From positions 10,016,501 to 10,080,500 of the forward strand of contig NC_080561.1 of assembly GCF_030253575.1 (NCBI RefSeq): a stretch of DNA of 64,000 nucleotides. Direction: 5' to 3'. Below the pieces are notes generated by a model, which saw only the letters and a program-made list of their open reading frames with translations, was not told the DNA's origin and did no database searches. The stretch comes from Rhododendron vialii (Eukaryota; Streptophyta; Magnoliopsida; Ericales; Ericaceae). Positions 36,104-49,500 of the stretch are shown in pieces. Both the position numbers and the translations under genes were made by a program. The first letter of the stretch is position 1, and each line of letters begins with the position of its first letter.

Positions 36104-36324
36104 TTAGGCCTCTAGACATCCTGTGGATCCGAACAGAAATTCATACTCCAAAACACACATACGAGTATTGAACGACCCTTAGCTATGGATTGTGTGAGAT
36201 TGACGAGCATCGAACAACTCCAAACGCATACGAATCCGAATCCGTGTAGTGTCTGTGGCGGCGGCAGCTCTCTTAATGACCAGGTGCAATACGAGCTTCT
36301 GGCCTTCTGGGCCATGTTAGAAAT
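36104..36324. other. Intergenic DNA, nothing recognised
   Basis: Less AT-rich than its surroundings. The minus-strand open frame of 67 codons here has no recognisable domain. Confidence 0.35.
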
Positions 36325-36577
36325 TGGGATGGCAACATGCAGGTATCGGTAAAATCAAAACCAAAATCGGCGATTTTTCTTTTTGAAACCATGACGAATA
36401 TGCGGTTACTGGTACGGTTCAATTTTATTTGACTGAAACAGATGGTCAAAAATTTTAATTATTCAACCTTAATCCAACCAGACGAAAGGGGCAGAATTTA
36501 AAAAAAAAAATAGGAGTACAAAATATAAGTGAGAATGATGAGACCACGAGGTCTACCACGAGCTAAATCATCACGAA

Positions 36578-36621
<44 letters not shown>

Positions 36622-36823
36622 AATGAGTGTATTTTCATAATTGTAGTTCAGTTTCGGTTTTGGTTACCAAAGATTTCGGTATGGCTATCACATATAAAAT
36701 CAAAACCAAAACCTAAATCAAACCGGCAAATTTTTTCAAACTAAAACTATAACCATAATCGTGGTTAAAAACCCGCCCGGTCTGCTCGGTTCACTGTTAG
36801 TTCGGGTGAGATTGTCAATCCTA
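36325..36823. mobile_element. Decayed mirrored repeat rich in AACCAAAACC/GGTTTTGGTT
   Basis: The ends TGGGATGGCAACATG and GATTGTCAATCCTA are weak inverted repeats. Inside are mirrored GGTAAAATCAAAACCAAAAT and TTTCGGTTTTGGTTACCAAA motifs. A (GA)n microsatellite of about 19 units lies at 36582-36620. Confidence 0.45.
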
Positions 36824-37225
36824 GTCCGAATGTTAATGCAAAAGGCTTGGAGAAAAGGAGGGACGATCGGTCGAGATTTAAAATGGGGGCTGCTAGCCTG
36901 CTATAACTCTCTGGCTATTATTCCTGCAGCTAAATAGTCTCATAGACTATTTAAAAAAAATAAAAAGAGGCTCACAGAAGGTTCAACAAGTATAATAAAT
37001 TATAAAGACATAAGGTGCAGTCTGTTGTTGTGTACATATATATAAATATACGTGCAATTAAATTAATAAAATTTTCCTTTTGCAGTACTTGTTTAGTTTT
37101 TACACATGAAAGATTGGTAGGAGTATTATGGTTCACATAAATAAAGACAAAAAAAAAAAAAAAAAAGTACACATGGTAAAAAAGGGCACAAAAATCAATT
37201 ACCATAGTAAATCAGAATATAGAAC
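36824..37225. other. Intergenic DNA, AT-rich
   Basis: No gene or transposon end was recognised before the terminal repeat at 37226. Confidence 0.4.
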
Positions 37226-38058
37226 AAAAATGCTACACTTACAACAAGAAGCTACAACATACTTACAACCGATTATAAAAAAGAAAAAGGAAAAGGGCCG
37301 ATGATTCTTGCTTGAGTGAGTGATTTTTTATGGCCTGTTTGTGATGATGGGTGTGTCGTCAAATTTAGGGGTTTTTTTTTTATATTTTATTTTAAATTTA
37401 GGGGTTTTGAAAAATTTGGGGTTTTGTGCGAAATTGTGTCTTCATCTTTGATGTCTTTAATGGTGTGATTATAGTGAATAATATCCATCAAATTGAAATG
37501 ACAAAGCATTGTCGCCGACCAATTGGAGATTGTTTTGAAATTCAGGAGTTATCTGACTTAAGAAGTTGTAGGGGTTTTTTTACTTGATTTTCCGTTCTAA
37601 GTTGTTGGTCAGTATTATGCCTGGCTTATCTTCCTTAATTGTAAGACTCATAGGGATAACTTTAATAATGAAACATGTTTGCATTTTTCTGGGAAATTAA
37701 ATCTGTCGTTTGAGATATCGGAATGACATTGTTTGTATTTATGCTATTGTTTGATGAATGGAATGGAATAAAATGCAAAGTTGCTTTTGTACTAGATTTC
37801 TTATTGATGTTACCAGTCAAAAGGGAACCAAAATCTCTATGTACTCAAAAAAATTTATTGTTGAGCTTGATGTAGGCTCATGGTCATACAAATCCAAGAT
37901 CATGTACACAGAATCTGGGGTTTTAGTTTGAACAAAAGGACTTACTTGCATACATGTTCAAGGAATCACTTGTATACATGAATTGGTTGTGTTAGACCAA
38001 AAACTAAACAAAATTTGGCGTTTATACATTTTGCTTAGTCCTTACTGCACATTCCTCT

Positions 38059-38280
38059 CTAAAAAGCATGGACACAATTAAGATACGGATACGACACCAC
38101 ATTGAGCACTAGCTAGTAAATGCATGCATGCCAATACCTAATAAAAAGTCATCACATATGGGATATTGATACGACACGACACCACATCTAATAAAAAAGT
38201 CAATCTTTCACACATATTACATGCCAATACCAAGTTCACACGATACAAATATGACACGATACACCCACAATCAAGTGAAT
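38059..38280. mobile_element. AAGAAGCACGG-family MITE in the left MULE arm
   Basis: CTAAAAAGCATGGACAC, GATACGGATACGACACCAC and mirrored CACGATACA motifs match the element at 44527-44824 in the right arm, reversed. It was therefore present before the two arms separated. Confidence 0.55.
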
Positions 38281-38297
38281 TGAACTACTCCTCAGCA

Positions 38298-40595
38298 TTA
38301 TCCGTTGCATTCATCATTTCTGTAAAACTTGGTTGTGGTCCTCCCCAACATTGCCTTTGAGTTTCCAAAAAAATTTGATTGCCCTCCCCGAACTTGACTA
38401 CCTGTAATGTTTGATTGCCCTCTTCAATCATGACTATTAAATAAGGTTAGCATGTTGGTTTGTGAACTTGGAACCATATACATAAATTGGTTAAAGTCTG
38501 TTCCAGTAAGGCATAAACTTGGAGAACATTGGAAAATGCTTCTGCACTGTGCCATATTTGGCCACAATGATTGCCCCATGTAGCTTGGCTGACTCTGCCT
38601 AATAATAAAAATGAGAATTAACAATAACTTTAACATGAAATTGTACAATAAAACTAAAGTTTCTTACATTTACAACACTCTCTTGTGTTCCAAACACATG
38701 TCAACGGCAATCTCCTAATATTTGCAAATAAAATAATTACTAAGTATTCATCAAATATATCTATATGTCCATGATAACAAATCAGAAAGAACTTATACCT
38801 TGGTTTTTTCCTTGAGCAATGCCTTCTTTTTCCTTTCTCTTTTTTTTCTTAACACCTTTTTTCACGATACCTTGTATCCTTCTACACGACAATCTCCCTT
38901 TTCTATGAAAACTTTTCAGGGCCGAGTATGTTTGCGCTTTATTTTGATTTTATAACTCCATCTCCAAGTGAAAATGAATCATTAGGAGTTTCAAAACCCA
39001 CATTTCACAAACCACCAAAGCTTCCTTCAACTCTCATTTTAACTCATGTCATAACCATATCATACTTATCTTCAAATTTTTTCGCTAAATCAACAACCTC
39101 ATTAAAGAGATTGCACAAAATGTCATGCCGACGGGCTTCAATTGACGTTGACAACTTATTGTAACAGAACCGAATTTTATTATGGATCCCTTTCACATTT
39201 TCGCACCATCTCCTCTTTCGATTCTCCTTTGATGCCCTACCATCGTTGATATTTACACACCATTCCTCTCAACTCAAACAATCGACAATTACAATGTGCG
39301 TCATTGGTTCAGAATTAAAATCGACAGTAAATAACACTTGTTTCCTCTTTTTCTCTTTTCCTTCCCCAAATGTAGCCCACTCATTTACCTCATAATTTGG
39401 ACACAATATCATCTTCTTTTGTCTTCGAACAAAAATAGCCAAGTTTTTCGACAAATTATTTGGGAAACTCCTTAAGCTTTACATTCGTCTAAACAATTTG
39501 AAATTGCTTTCCATACTCATCATCGGTTATTAACGGGATGTAAGTGTTCCAACTTTTCATATCTTATAGTGTTCACTTTCCACCTTATTCACTAATGCAT
39601 TTTCATATTGCTCTACAAATTGTTTTAGGGTCGTCTTTGAATGAATGTAACCGTCAAAATATGAGTTCATACCCTTGCTTCTTTGTGTGGATGACATCCC
39701 CACCCAAAACACTTCTTTCGCATAAGCAGACACCCATCGTTTCCTCTCTAGATACAACCCCTCTAACCATGTGTTACTTTGAAGCTCGTACTTTTTGATG
39801 AATACATTCCATACATCCTCAAATTGTTCTATTGTCAATGAATCATAAATTGCCTTACGCATACACCAATTAATTTTCTCATAGGTGTTGTACCCATTCA
39901 ACTTTTTGGGCACCTTTTTCATAATATGCCATATGCACCATCGATGTTGGGTGTTGGGGAATATATTTTCTATAGCATTCTTCTTAGTCATATATTGGTC
40001 GGTAATAATTGCTCTCGGAGCACAACCCCACGTGCATGTCTTCCAAGTTTGAAATAACCGCAAAAATGACTCTGTGTCTTCATGAGAGATGAGTCCGCAT
40101 CCCAATAAAATAGACTGACCATGATGATTAACGCTTATACATGGAACAAAAGGCATATCATGCTTGTTTACCAAGTAGGTTGTGTCAAAGGTCACAACAT
40201 CACTGAATTCCTTATAAGCTGTCTTACTCCCCACATTAGCCCAGAATACAATCTTAGTCGACCCCCATTATTCAAATTCATTGCAAAAAAAAAGTAGAAT
40301 TGTCGGCTTGCATCTTCATGATATATTTGAGCATCGCCTCAGCATCTCCTTCCACAACTAGTGAACGTCGCCATTTATCCACATAATTTCGACAATCTTT
40401 CTAAAGATATGAAAGCTTATCAGGTACCCTAGCCTCAATCTGAAGTTTGTAATAAGTCTTGATCAGTTTGATCCTGGCTTTATCATTTAGTTCAAGCTTT
40501 CTTTTTATGTGTTCATCAAGTACCCTATTGCTCTTGAAATACCTTACCTTTGAAGGGCTCTCTTTACGATTGTGCTCGAAAACAATCTGGTTCAA
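38298..40595 (-). pseudogene. FAR1/FHY3-type MULE transposase relic, left copy
   Basis: The minus strand carries an open stretch of 225 codons (40234-39557). It starts near EFSDVVTFDTTYLVNKHD and includes GCAPRAIITDQYM, then NTQHRWCIWHIMKKVPKKLN and WVGMSSTQRSKGMNSYFDGY. These are hallmarks of the MULE transposase core in FAR1-related proteins. Upstream at 40595-40401 lie KVRYFKSNRVLDEHIKRKL and the end of the FAR1 zinc-finger region. The first part of the FAR1 DNA-binding domain is missing, and a SWIM-type tail downstream (39550-38900) is broken by stops. It is a dead transposase gene, less damaged in its core than the right copy. Confidence 0.85.
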
Positions 40596-40830
40596 AAAAA
40601 AAAAGAAAGAGAAAAAGGAAAGGGGGACAAAATCCCCAAATTCAAAACTTAGTTCTTCTAGTTCGAAGAGAGAGCGAGGAAGGGGCAAGGAGGAGGAGGA
40701 CATACCCATCACCACCTCCGACCACCACCGCCACCGTTGACCCCATCATCACCTTTGGCGACCACCTCCACTGAAGCACCGTCAAATTGTGAAAATCGAA
40801 TCGTGACGAACCATCGAAGCTCCATTGTCA

Positions 40831-40895
<65 letters not shown>

Positions 40896-41650
40896 GCTAC
40901 ATTAGTTTTGTATGAGTCCTAAACTGAGTTCCTGGGTTACAAAAAAAAAACCCTAATTCTCTTACAAAACCAGCCAAAAGAAGCGGTTTGGTTTGGTTTC
41001 CCTAATACCGTTTTCTATTGCTTAACAAAATATCCCTCACTCTTAACCCTCCTTAAGTTAAAAAATAAGAAAGAGAAGGGGATAATGGTTGTTCCCAATC
41101 CAGACCAGTTCCGCAACTTAAGAAAAAAGAAGAAAAAGATAAGGGGTTGAAACAGAGTGTGATGGGTTCCATTGGCCATTGACTGAACAGACAATAGGAA
41201 GAAAAGGAGACAAACAGGAAATAGGAGAGGCAGAATAACTATCCACACATATATGACCTAAAGCTAGACATCAATATGAAACATGAATAAGGTCATTTTA
41301 CAAATGAAATGAGTCGCAATTGGGTCGAGGAACTCCTCCCCACCCCAACCCCAAACCCCGTAATTGAAAACCCCCCCAATTTGATGGCACTTTGTTTTTG
41401 ATCGGGTGTTTGTAGTACGTATCTAATATGTTTCCTTTGTTTCTGAACAAGTAGATGATGTTGACTTCCGTCGGCATTGCCTCCTCCATCGCCGAAGCAG
41501 ACGAGAAACAAATATGGCCAAATTGATTTTGGAAGGTATTTTGCCAATCTCTTAATATAATCCAATCAATTTTCATTATAACTTAGGTTACAATCTTTAT
41601 GTCAATTCCATGCATTATTAAGAGTTTTTTTTTTTTTTTTTCCGATTATG
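40596..41650. other. Unmirrored spacer between the two MULE copies
   Basis: The first 400 bp resemble the subterminal region near 45900-46070 (reverse of TTGAACCATAAGAACTGAG). A (CT)n tract of about 30 units (40833-40893) corresponds to the (GA)n tract at 45866-45916. From about 41000 to 41650 I see nothing recognisable. Confidence 0.5.
40833..40893. repeat. (CT)n microsatellite
   Basis: About 30 uninterrupted CT units. Confidence 0.97.
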
Positions 41651-41687
41651 CAGAGTCCGTGGAGAAGAAGAAGAGATATGAAATGGA

Positions 41688-44508
41688 GTGGAGATAATGA
41701 AAATGAAGAAGTATGAAGTGGTTCTTCAAACAAAGAGTGATGAGACAAATACTGCTGAGGATGGGAAGAAGGCAACAGAAAATTGTGAAGACAGAGTTGA
41801 GGAACTGAAGGTGGGAATGACATTCAACTCATTAGACGATGCTTATTTGTATTACAAGAACAAAAATGGTTTGTTGTGTGCAAAAGAACATCAAGAAATG
41901 GAAGAGACGGAAAGTTGAGTTATGTAACTCTTTCATGTATTTGTGGTGGAAAGGTAAAGGTGACAACAAGCAACCCGATCAAATCACATCTGCAATTAAA
42001 AATTGATTGTCCAACTTACTTTACTGTGTTATACTGCCAGATGGAAAGTGGAGGTTAAACTGGATTGTTTTGGAGCACAATCACGAACAGAGCCCTTCAA
42101 AGGTAAGGTATTTCAAAAGCAATAGGGTATTTGATGAACACATAAAAAGAAAGCTTGAACTAAATGATAAAGCCGGGATCAAACTGAACAAGACTTATGA
42201 TTCACTTCAGATTAAGGCTAGGGGACCTAAAAAGCTTCCATATCTTCAGAAAGATTGCCGAAATTATGTAGATAAATGGTGACGTTTACTACTTGTGGAA
42301 GGAGATGTTGAGGCGATGCCCAAATATTTCATGAAGATGAAACCCAGCAATTCTGACTTCCTTTTTGCAATGGATCTGAATAATGAGGGTTGACTGAGGA
42401 ATGTATAATGGGCTGATGCAAGGAGTAGGGCAACTTGTAAGGAGTTCGGTGATGTTGTAACATTTGACATAACGTACTTGGTAAACAAGCATGACATGCT
42501 TTTTGCTCCATTTGTAGGCGTAAATCGTTATAGTCAGTCTATTTTATTGGGATGTGGACTCATCTCTCATGACGACACAATCATTTTTGTGGTTATTCAG
42601 CCTTGGAAGACATGCATGTGGGGTTGTGCTTCGAGAGCAATTATCACTGACCTATGTATGGCCTTAAAAAATTCTACATAATATATATTCTCTAACACCC
42701 GGCATCAGTGGTGCATATGACATATTATGAAAAAGGTGCCCGGAAAATTGAATCGGTACAATGCCTGTGAGAAAATTAGTTGGTGTATGCATAAGATAAT
42801 TTATTATTCACTGACAATAGAACAATTTGAGGATGCTTGGGATGTGTTCATCAAAAAGTACGAGCTTCAAAGTAACACATGATTAGAGGGGTTGTATCTA
42901 GAGAGGAAACGGTGGATGTCTGCTTATGCGAAAGATGTGTATTGGGTGGGAATGTCATCCACACAAAGAAGCAAGAGTATGAATGCATATTTTGATAGTT
43001 ATATTCATTCAAAAACGACCCTGAAATAGTTTGTAGAACAATATGAAAATGCATTGGCGAATAAGATGGAAAGAGAAAAACTAGAAGATGTGAAAAGTTA
43101 GAACACTTACATCCCGTTAATAACTAAAGATGAGTAGGAGAAGCAATTTAAAAGTGTTCACACGAATGCAAAGTTTAAGGAGTTTCCCAAACAATTTGTC
43201 GGAAAACTTGACTGTTTATATTTGAAGACAAAAGAAGGTGATATTGTGTCCAAATATGAGGTAAATGAGTGAGTTACATTTGGAAAAGGAGAAGAGTAAA
43301 AGAGGAAACAAGTGTCATTTACTGTTGATTTTAATGCTGAAATCAATGAAACACATTGTAATTATCGATTGTTTGAGTTCAAAGGAATGATATGTAAACA
43401 TCAATTGATTGTGCGGCATCAAAGGCGAATTGAAAGAGTGCTCGATAAGTATGTGTTGAGAAGATGGTGCAAAAATGGGAAAATGGGCCACATTAAAATT
43501 CGGATCAATTACGATAAGTCGTCAACATCAATTGAAGCGCGTCAGCTTAACATGTGCAATATCTTTATTGAGGTTGCTAATTTAGCAAAAGAATCTAAAG
43601 AGACGTTTGATATGATGACGACGTGGGTACATGAGCTAAAACGAGAGTTGATGAAAGTTTTGATTGTTTGTGAAAGTAATGTGGGTTTCGAAACTCCAAA
43701 TGATTTATTTTTACTTGGAGATGGAGTTATAAAAACCAAACAGAGCACGAACATACTTGATCCGGAAGGTCTTCGTCGAAAAGAGAGACCGCCATGTAAA
43801 AGGATGCTAGGTGTTGTGGTAAAAGCTGTTAAGATGAAAAGAGAAAAAAAGAAGACATTGCCCAAGGAAAAAGTTACGGTATAAGTTCTATATGATTTCT
43901 TAATATGGACATATAGATATATTCGATGAATGCTTAGTAATTATTTTATTTGCTAATTTCAAGAGGTTGAAGAGATTGTGATTGACCATGTGTTTGGGAC
44001 ACAAGAGAGTGTTATTTATGTAAATGTAGGAAACTTTAATTTTATTGCACAATCTCATGTTTCATGTTAAAGTTATTGTTAATTATTGATGGGCAGAGTC
44101 AACTAAGCTACATGGGGCAATCAATGTGGTCAAACAAGATGCCCCATAATGAGCTACATGGGACAATCATTGTGGCCAAACATGATGCCCCATAATATGC
44201 GACCAAATATGGCACAGGGCAGAAGCATCTTCCAATTTTCTCCAAATTTATGCCTAACCAGAACAAACTTTAACCAATTTATGTATACATTTCCAAATTC
44301 ACAAACCAACATGTCAACCTTACTCAATAGTCATGATTGGAGAGGGCAATCAAATGTTACAGGTAGTCAAGTTCGGGGAGGAGGGCAATCAAATATTACA
44401 GGTAGTCAAGTTCGGGGAAGAGGGCAATCAAGTTTTTTTGGAAGCTCAAAGGCAGTGTTAGGTAGGACCACAACCAAGTTTTATGGAAATGATGAACGCA
44501 ATGGATAA
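41688..44508 (+). pseudogene. FAR1/FHY3-type MULE transposase relic, right copy
   Basis: Family parts in order: start of a FAR1 domain (VGMTFNSLDDAYLYYKNKNG, 41808-41870), its end (SCICGGKVKVTTSNPIKSHL, 41935-41995, and NWIVLEHNHEQSPSKVRYFK from about 42060), then the MULE core (LVNKHDMLFAPFVGVNRYSQ, about 42478) and the SWIM zinc finger (CNYRLFEFKGMICKHQLIV, about 43356-43412). A C-terminal tail contains three GQS.. repeats (about 44341-44440). Several stops and frameshifts, for example near 41918, 42281, 42680 and 43023, break the gene. The core is more decayed than in the left copy, but the N-terminal half of the FAR1 domain survives only here. Confidence 0.85.
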
Positions 44509-44526
44509 TGTTGAAGAGTAGTTCAG

Positions 44527-44824
44527 TTCAATTGATTGTGGGTGTATCATGTCTGTATCGTGTCATATCCATTTACTAGCTAGTGCTCAATTGAATCTCA
44601 AACTTTGTTTTTTTTTCTTTTTTTTGGCAACACTTGGTATTGGCATGTAATATGTGTGAAAGATGACTTTTTATTAGATGTGGTGTTGTATCCGTATCCC
44701 GTATGTGATGACCTTTTATTAGATGTGGTGACTTTTTATTAGGTATTGGCATGCATGCATTAACTAGCTAGTGCTCAATGTGGTGTCGTGTCCGTATTCT
44801 ATATCTGTGTCTGTACTTCTTAGG
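44527..44824. mobile_element. AAGAAGCACGG-family MITE in the right MULE arm
   Basis: It ends TGTCTGTACTTCTTAGG, contains GTGGTGTCGTGTCCGTATTC, and matches 38059-38280 in reverse. A 70-bp segment with GCATGCATTAACTAGCTAGT is partly repeated inside it. Confidence 0.6.
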
Positions 44825-45859
44825 GAGGAATGCACAATAAGGACCAAGCAAAATGTATAAACGCCAAATTTAGTTTAGTTTTCTGTCTAAGGCAACCATT
44901 TCATGTATACAAGTAATTCCTTGAACATGTATGCAAGTAAGTCCTTTTGTTCAAACTAAAACCCCAGATTTTGTGCACATGATCTTGGATTTGGGATATG
45001 ATCTTGGATTTGTATGACCATGAGCCTACATCAAGCTCAGCAAAGAAACAAGATTCATCACAACGAAGAATGCAATTTGAGTATATAGAGATTTTGGTTC
45101 TCTCTTTTGAGAGATAACACCAATAAGAAATCTAGTCCAATAGCAACTTTGCATTATATTCCACTCCATTCATCAAACAGTAGCAGAAATATAAACAATA
45201 CCATTCTGATATCTCAAACGACATAGTCCATTTCCAAGAAAAATGCAAACATTTTTCATTATTGAAGTGATCCCTATGAGTCTTACAATTAAGGAGATAA
45301 GCCAAGCACAATACTAACCAACTACTTAGAACAAAAAATCAAGTAAAAAACCCCCTTCATCCTTGAACTTCTTAAGTCGGATAACTACCAAATTCCTAAA
45401 CAATCTCCATTTGGTCGGCGGCAATGGTTCATAGTTTCAATTTGATGGATATTACTCACTATAATCGCACCATTTAAGACATCAAAGATGGATGAAGACA
45501 CAGTTTCGCACAAAACTCCTAATTTTTCAAAATCCCTAAATTGAAAAAAGCAAAGAAAACCCCTAAATCTGGTACCCCTAAATTTGATGACACACTCTGG
45601 CACAAACAAGCCATAAAAAATCAACCCAGCAAGAATCGCAGGCGCTAGAGGACCGGAAGGGTGTGGGGGCTTGTCATTTGAGCTCACAACGGAGAGAAAT
45701 CGTTTGTGCTCGCAAACCCATCGACGGAGAAGCCCTTGATCGAACCCCTATTCCGTTCAAGTGGAAATCGCTCCATGTTAGCGCCAGCGAGATTGCGGCT
45801 GGCAGCGAGGGACCAGAATGGTGCGGGGGCTTGTCGTCACCAATGTTTGGGAGGCTCCC

Positions 45860-45865
<6 letters not shown>

Positions 45866-45916
<51 letters not shown>
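45866..45916. repeat. (GA)n microsatellite
   Basis: About 25 uninterrupted GA units in the subterminal part of the right MULE copy. Confidence 0.97.
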
Positions 45917-45919
<3 letters not shown>

Positions 45920-46158
45920 GCGTCGCGAGGTGGTGAAGGGGTCGCACAGTGGTGGAGCCAGTGGTGGTGATGGGGGTCGCACGCTACTGGGTCTTCTTCT
46001 TACTCCTCCTCCTCCTCTCTCTCTAAACTTGAACCATAAGAACTGAGTTTTGAATTTGAGGATTTCGTTCGCTTTTCTCTTTTTAAAACTGGTGGGGCCC
46101 AGTGATGTTGCAAGTATGTTGTAGTAGTAGCTTCTTGTTGTAAGCGTAGCCTTTTTTT

Positions 46159-46563
46159 TGTAGAAATAACAGATGATAAAACTCAGGGTATACTTGGCAA
46201 TCAAAATATCTATGACAAATATTTCACTTTCCATCTGTGGAGGAATTCAGAAGCCACCCCAAATGTTACACCCAAGTTGGTGTGAACACTTTTTCGGAAA
46301 ACAAAAATAAATATCATCCATACATACTAATTTTCAAATGTGATTGTCTGTGTGACTCCAAGTTGGAGTCAATTACACTTTTCGTGTATCGCTTGAGTAA
46401 ATAACATCGTGATATTTGAGTTCAATATTTGAAAACCAAACTATGCACGACACAATATGTGATCAAGGACCTCCATGCAGAAGGCAAGGCAAAATTTGAG
46501 CAAAAACAACTAAAGGACACATTGCAAATGAACCAAGTAGGTAACAGCAGTAGAAAGCGTAAC
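46159..46563. other. 3' flank of the ARMC6-like gene
   Basis: It should contain the 3' UTR of the gene that ends at 46564 on the minus strand. A short palindrome (GACTCCAAGTTGGAGTC, 46351-46367) is the only structure noticed. Confidence 0.4.
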
Positions 46564-49500
46564 CTATTTGTTGTAGTCATCAAGCCCCAGATCTCTTAGC
46601 GCATCCGTAGCAGCACTGTTACAGCTTTCATGGTTTTCCCTAGCTTTCCTTATGATCTTCTCAATACCATTGTTAAGCAATATAGTTCTGTACAATAATA
46701 AGACAAAATTAGTTTCACAGATGCAAGGTGTCATCAGAGAAATTCTCTATTTGTTAAACATCCACCAGATATTCCAAGAAGGACAAAAGACCAAAATGTA
46801 TAAAGAAAGCAGCTTGCCTATTTTCTGGGTTCCTAACCGCGAGATTACGGATCATTGAACAGGCATTCCTCTGCATTTGATGAGCTCCAGGAAAGCTCTG
46901 CATAGCCTGGATAGCAAGATCTCCAGCTCCAGCTTCAATGGCACGAGCCGCATTGTCTGGGGATCTCAACGATAGTACAGCTATAATAGACATGACCTGT
47001 ACCACAACAAAGACTATTAAGCCATGCAACTTACCTCTTGCAGTCTTGCTAAATACATATACTGTATCTGTCCCCACTTATTTGTCTATTTCTGGTCACC
47101 CGATTAAAGGGCATGCCCAACATAAAGAAAAACAAATGGGGACATAGGGAGTAGATAACTTATGCGGTCCTTATAACCAGATTGATTTCCCTAGGTAACC
47201 AAAAATTTGGCAAGAAAAGTGAAAAAGCCCAACTCTTCACAAGCAAATGATCGCTAACATTGTTTTTACCAACATGCAGATCCATCTGAATGTATGATAG
47301 ACGCACAGGTTTCACTAAGTTCTGCAGTATTAAACTTTTTCCGCAGCTATTAGCTAAGAACATCATCCATCTTCTCAAAATTGTAGTACCCTTAGTAACT
47401 GTCATTTGTATCCAATCTTGATATATTTCACACATGTTGATTAAGCATAATTTAAGATTCAAAATACTAGCTGCACTTCCAATCACAATATAGCTATATG
47501 AACCAGTAGTTGATACAAGCAGTGTCATTTGTATAAAACTCTTCCCTACCTCTTGCAAAACTGACGGATCATCGGAAAATCTGGCCGCGAGTTTGATTAG
47601 CCTATCCATTCCTCCCTTTTGTACAATAGCACTCTTGTTTGCATCACTTCCTGCCAACTAATAGTGTACAACAATCGGGAACAGCCAAAGAGGAAAAAAG
47701 GAGAAAAAGATGCACCAATTTCAGTTGAGCTCTAGTGCTACAAGCAGAAGTAATGATAAGAAGCTAATAAGAAAGTTGCAGAATCCAAGTGGCTACAGAT
47801 TTTAGCCAATTACCAGTTTCCGATGTATTAAGAATTAACCTAGTTAGAGGTAGATAATGTCTGAAAAATGGGAGAAATATTACGATTCAGAAGATACCAA
47901 AAAATAGCTCGTGAATATCAGCATGTACTTGAATATGCCACCGAAAACTAAGATGTTTGAGATTCCAATATTTTTCTTTTCTACCTCCATCCTATCAGTA
48001 TTCAAACAGAACATGCGGTACAATGCAAGCGTGGATAATTCTATTGTAAAGCCTCAAATTGATAAAACAGGTGTCGAAAGCAAGCTTGTGTATGTATGTG
48101 TTCGAATATTTAAAGTTGGTCAAAGGAGGGATTTGGTTAAAACCTTACACAACAAAGAACAACAAACTCTAGCTACGTTTTCATTGCCCTGTTCACCACT
48201 GTCATCAATACATTGAAGAAGTGCATCCACACCGCCACTTTCGGCGATGCATCTACATATTTCATCCTGCAACCACAAGAAGCCCATAAGTAAACGTGTA
48301 GAAAAAGAGAGATCAATAAAAATATTCTACAATAAGGTACAGGGGGAACTTTGACAAATCATAACAATCCTTAGATACTATCCCACCAGTTTTCTGCAGT
48401 TTCCCTTACCTTTGTTTATAAACATCTTTCAAACTATAACATGCCTTCCCCAAATAGTGGTGCAAAGGAAGAATTTAATGGTTAGAGCAAATTCAGCTAA
48501 CAAAGATAGGACTAAGATTCTAAGAGAAGCTTCAACAAAAAGAACTTCAAATCACATGAAATAGAGATTTGAGGCAATAAATATGCTCAACCTAAACCTC
48601 TTACAACATAGGAAAACTTACATTGACGGCAACAGCCTTTAGAGTGATGGTTGCAGATACTAGACTTGGCGAATTAAGCCCTTCTTTAAGAGAGTCCACA
48701 AGAACTTCTGCAATTCCAATTTTTGCAAAACGTCGGGCATAACCATAGACCTGTAGTTGAAATCACTCAGTTACATTCAGATGCAACATTTATAGTTGAC
48801 ATTAAATGAATAAGCAAGCTCACTAGTTTGATCCATCGGTTCCAAAATCATGACATGTTTTCCATTCCAAGATGCCATTTCCCAGAAACCCAAACAAGGA
48901 ACTTCATTCAATACTACTTTTTTAATTGTTATTTTGCCTTTTCAATTATAAGAAGAAGAAAAAAGTCGATGATTGAGCCACTAACAGATTAATTTCCTAC
49001 TCTAAACTAAATACACGTGTAAGAACTCAAAATAAACAACTTCCATAAACCTTAACTGTTACTTGCCTGGGATGCCACAACACGGTTATCATCAGGTGTT
49101 AGCAAGACCCGTATAGCATCATACAAACTATGGATGCTCCCTTTATCATGTGTCCTCAAAATTTGGAACATAAGCTCATCAATTTTCAACTCCATAAATG
49201 ATTCCTTGACAATCTCATTGCCCATTGCAGCTGCAGCAACAACAGAAAAACCGCCATTCAAGATATTCGAACTTTGACTGCTGTCACTTAGGATAGCCAT
49301 CACCATCTTTGGTCCACCACTCCTTTGAAATGTATCACCACTTTGAACATCTGCCCAAGAAAAAATTGCACACATCAGACAATCCCCGTAACACTAAACT
49401 GGCCAGATCCCAATGCCTAGTAATGATGGAAGACCATAACCACAAATCAGCATTCCGCATCTTTCTATATCAATACCCAATGGGCTCGCATGTATCAGAC

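Larger units (their letters stand above)
37226..46158. mobile_element. Mutator-like (FAR1-type) element region, two inverted copies
   Basis: The left terminus (37226-37270, AAAAATGCTACACTTACAAC and on) is mirrored at 46105-46158, where the reverse complement carries the same 44 bases with a 6-base insertion and about four changes. Inside, the left arm (37330-40595) and right arm (42060-45620) are inverted copies carrying FAR1-like transposase relics on the minus and plus strands. The segment between them (40596-42060) is not mirrored. Flanking 9-mers (TATAGAACA and TGTAGAAAT) agree at only six positions, so the target duplication is doubtful. Confidence 0.75.

Noticed and set aside
45674..46234. 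186-codon minus-strand frame with a long Ser-Leu run
   Set aside because: The run is the (GA)n microsatellite read as protein; the rest is MULE subterminal sequence.
48144..48148. Donor T|GTAAGG for ARMC6 intron 5
   Set aside because: Its better consensus gives a phase that leads to a stop in the next exon; AAG|GTTTTA keeps the frame.
49052..49375. GT donor a few bases downstream (GGCAA|GTAACA) for ARMC6 intron 3
   Set aside because: It would add four bases and shift the frame into the next exon; the GC donor keeps frame and family sequence.
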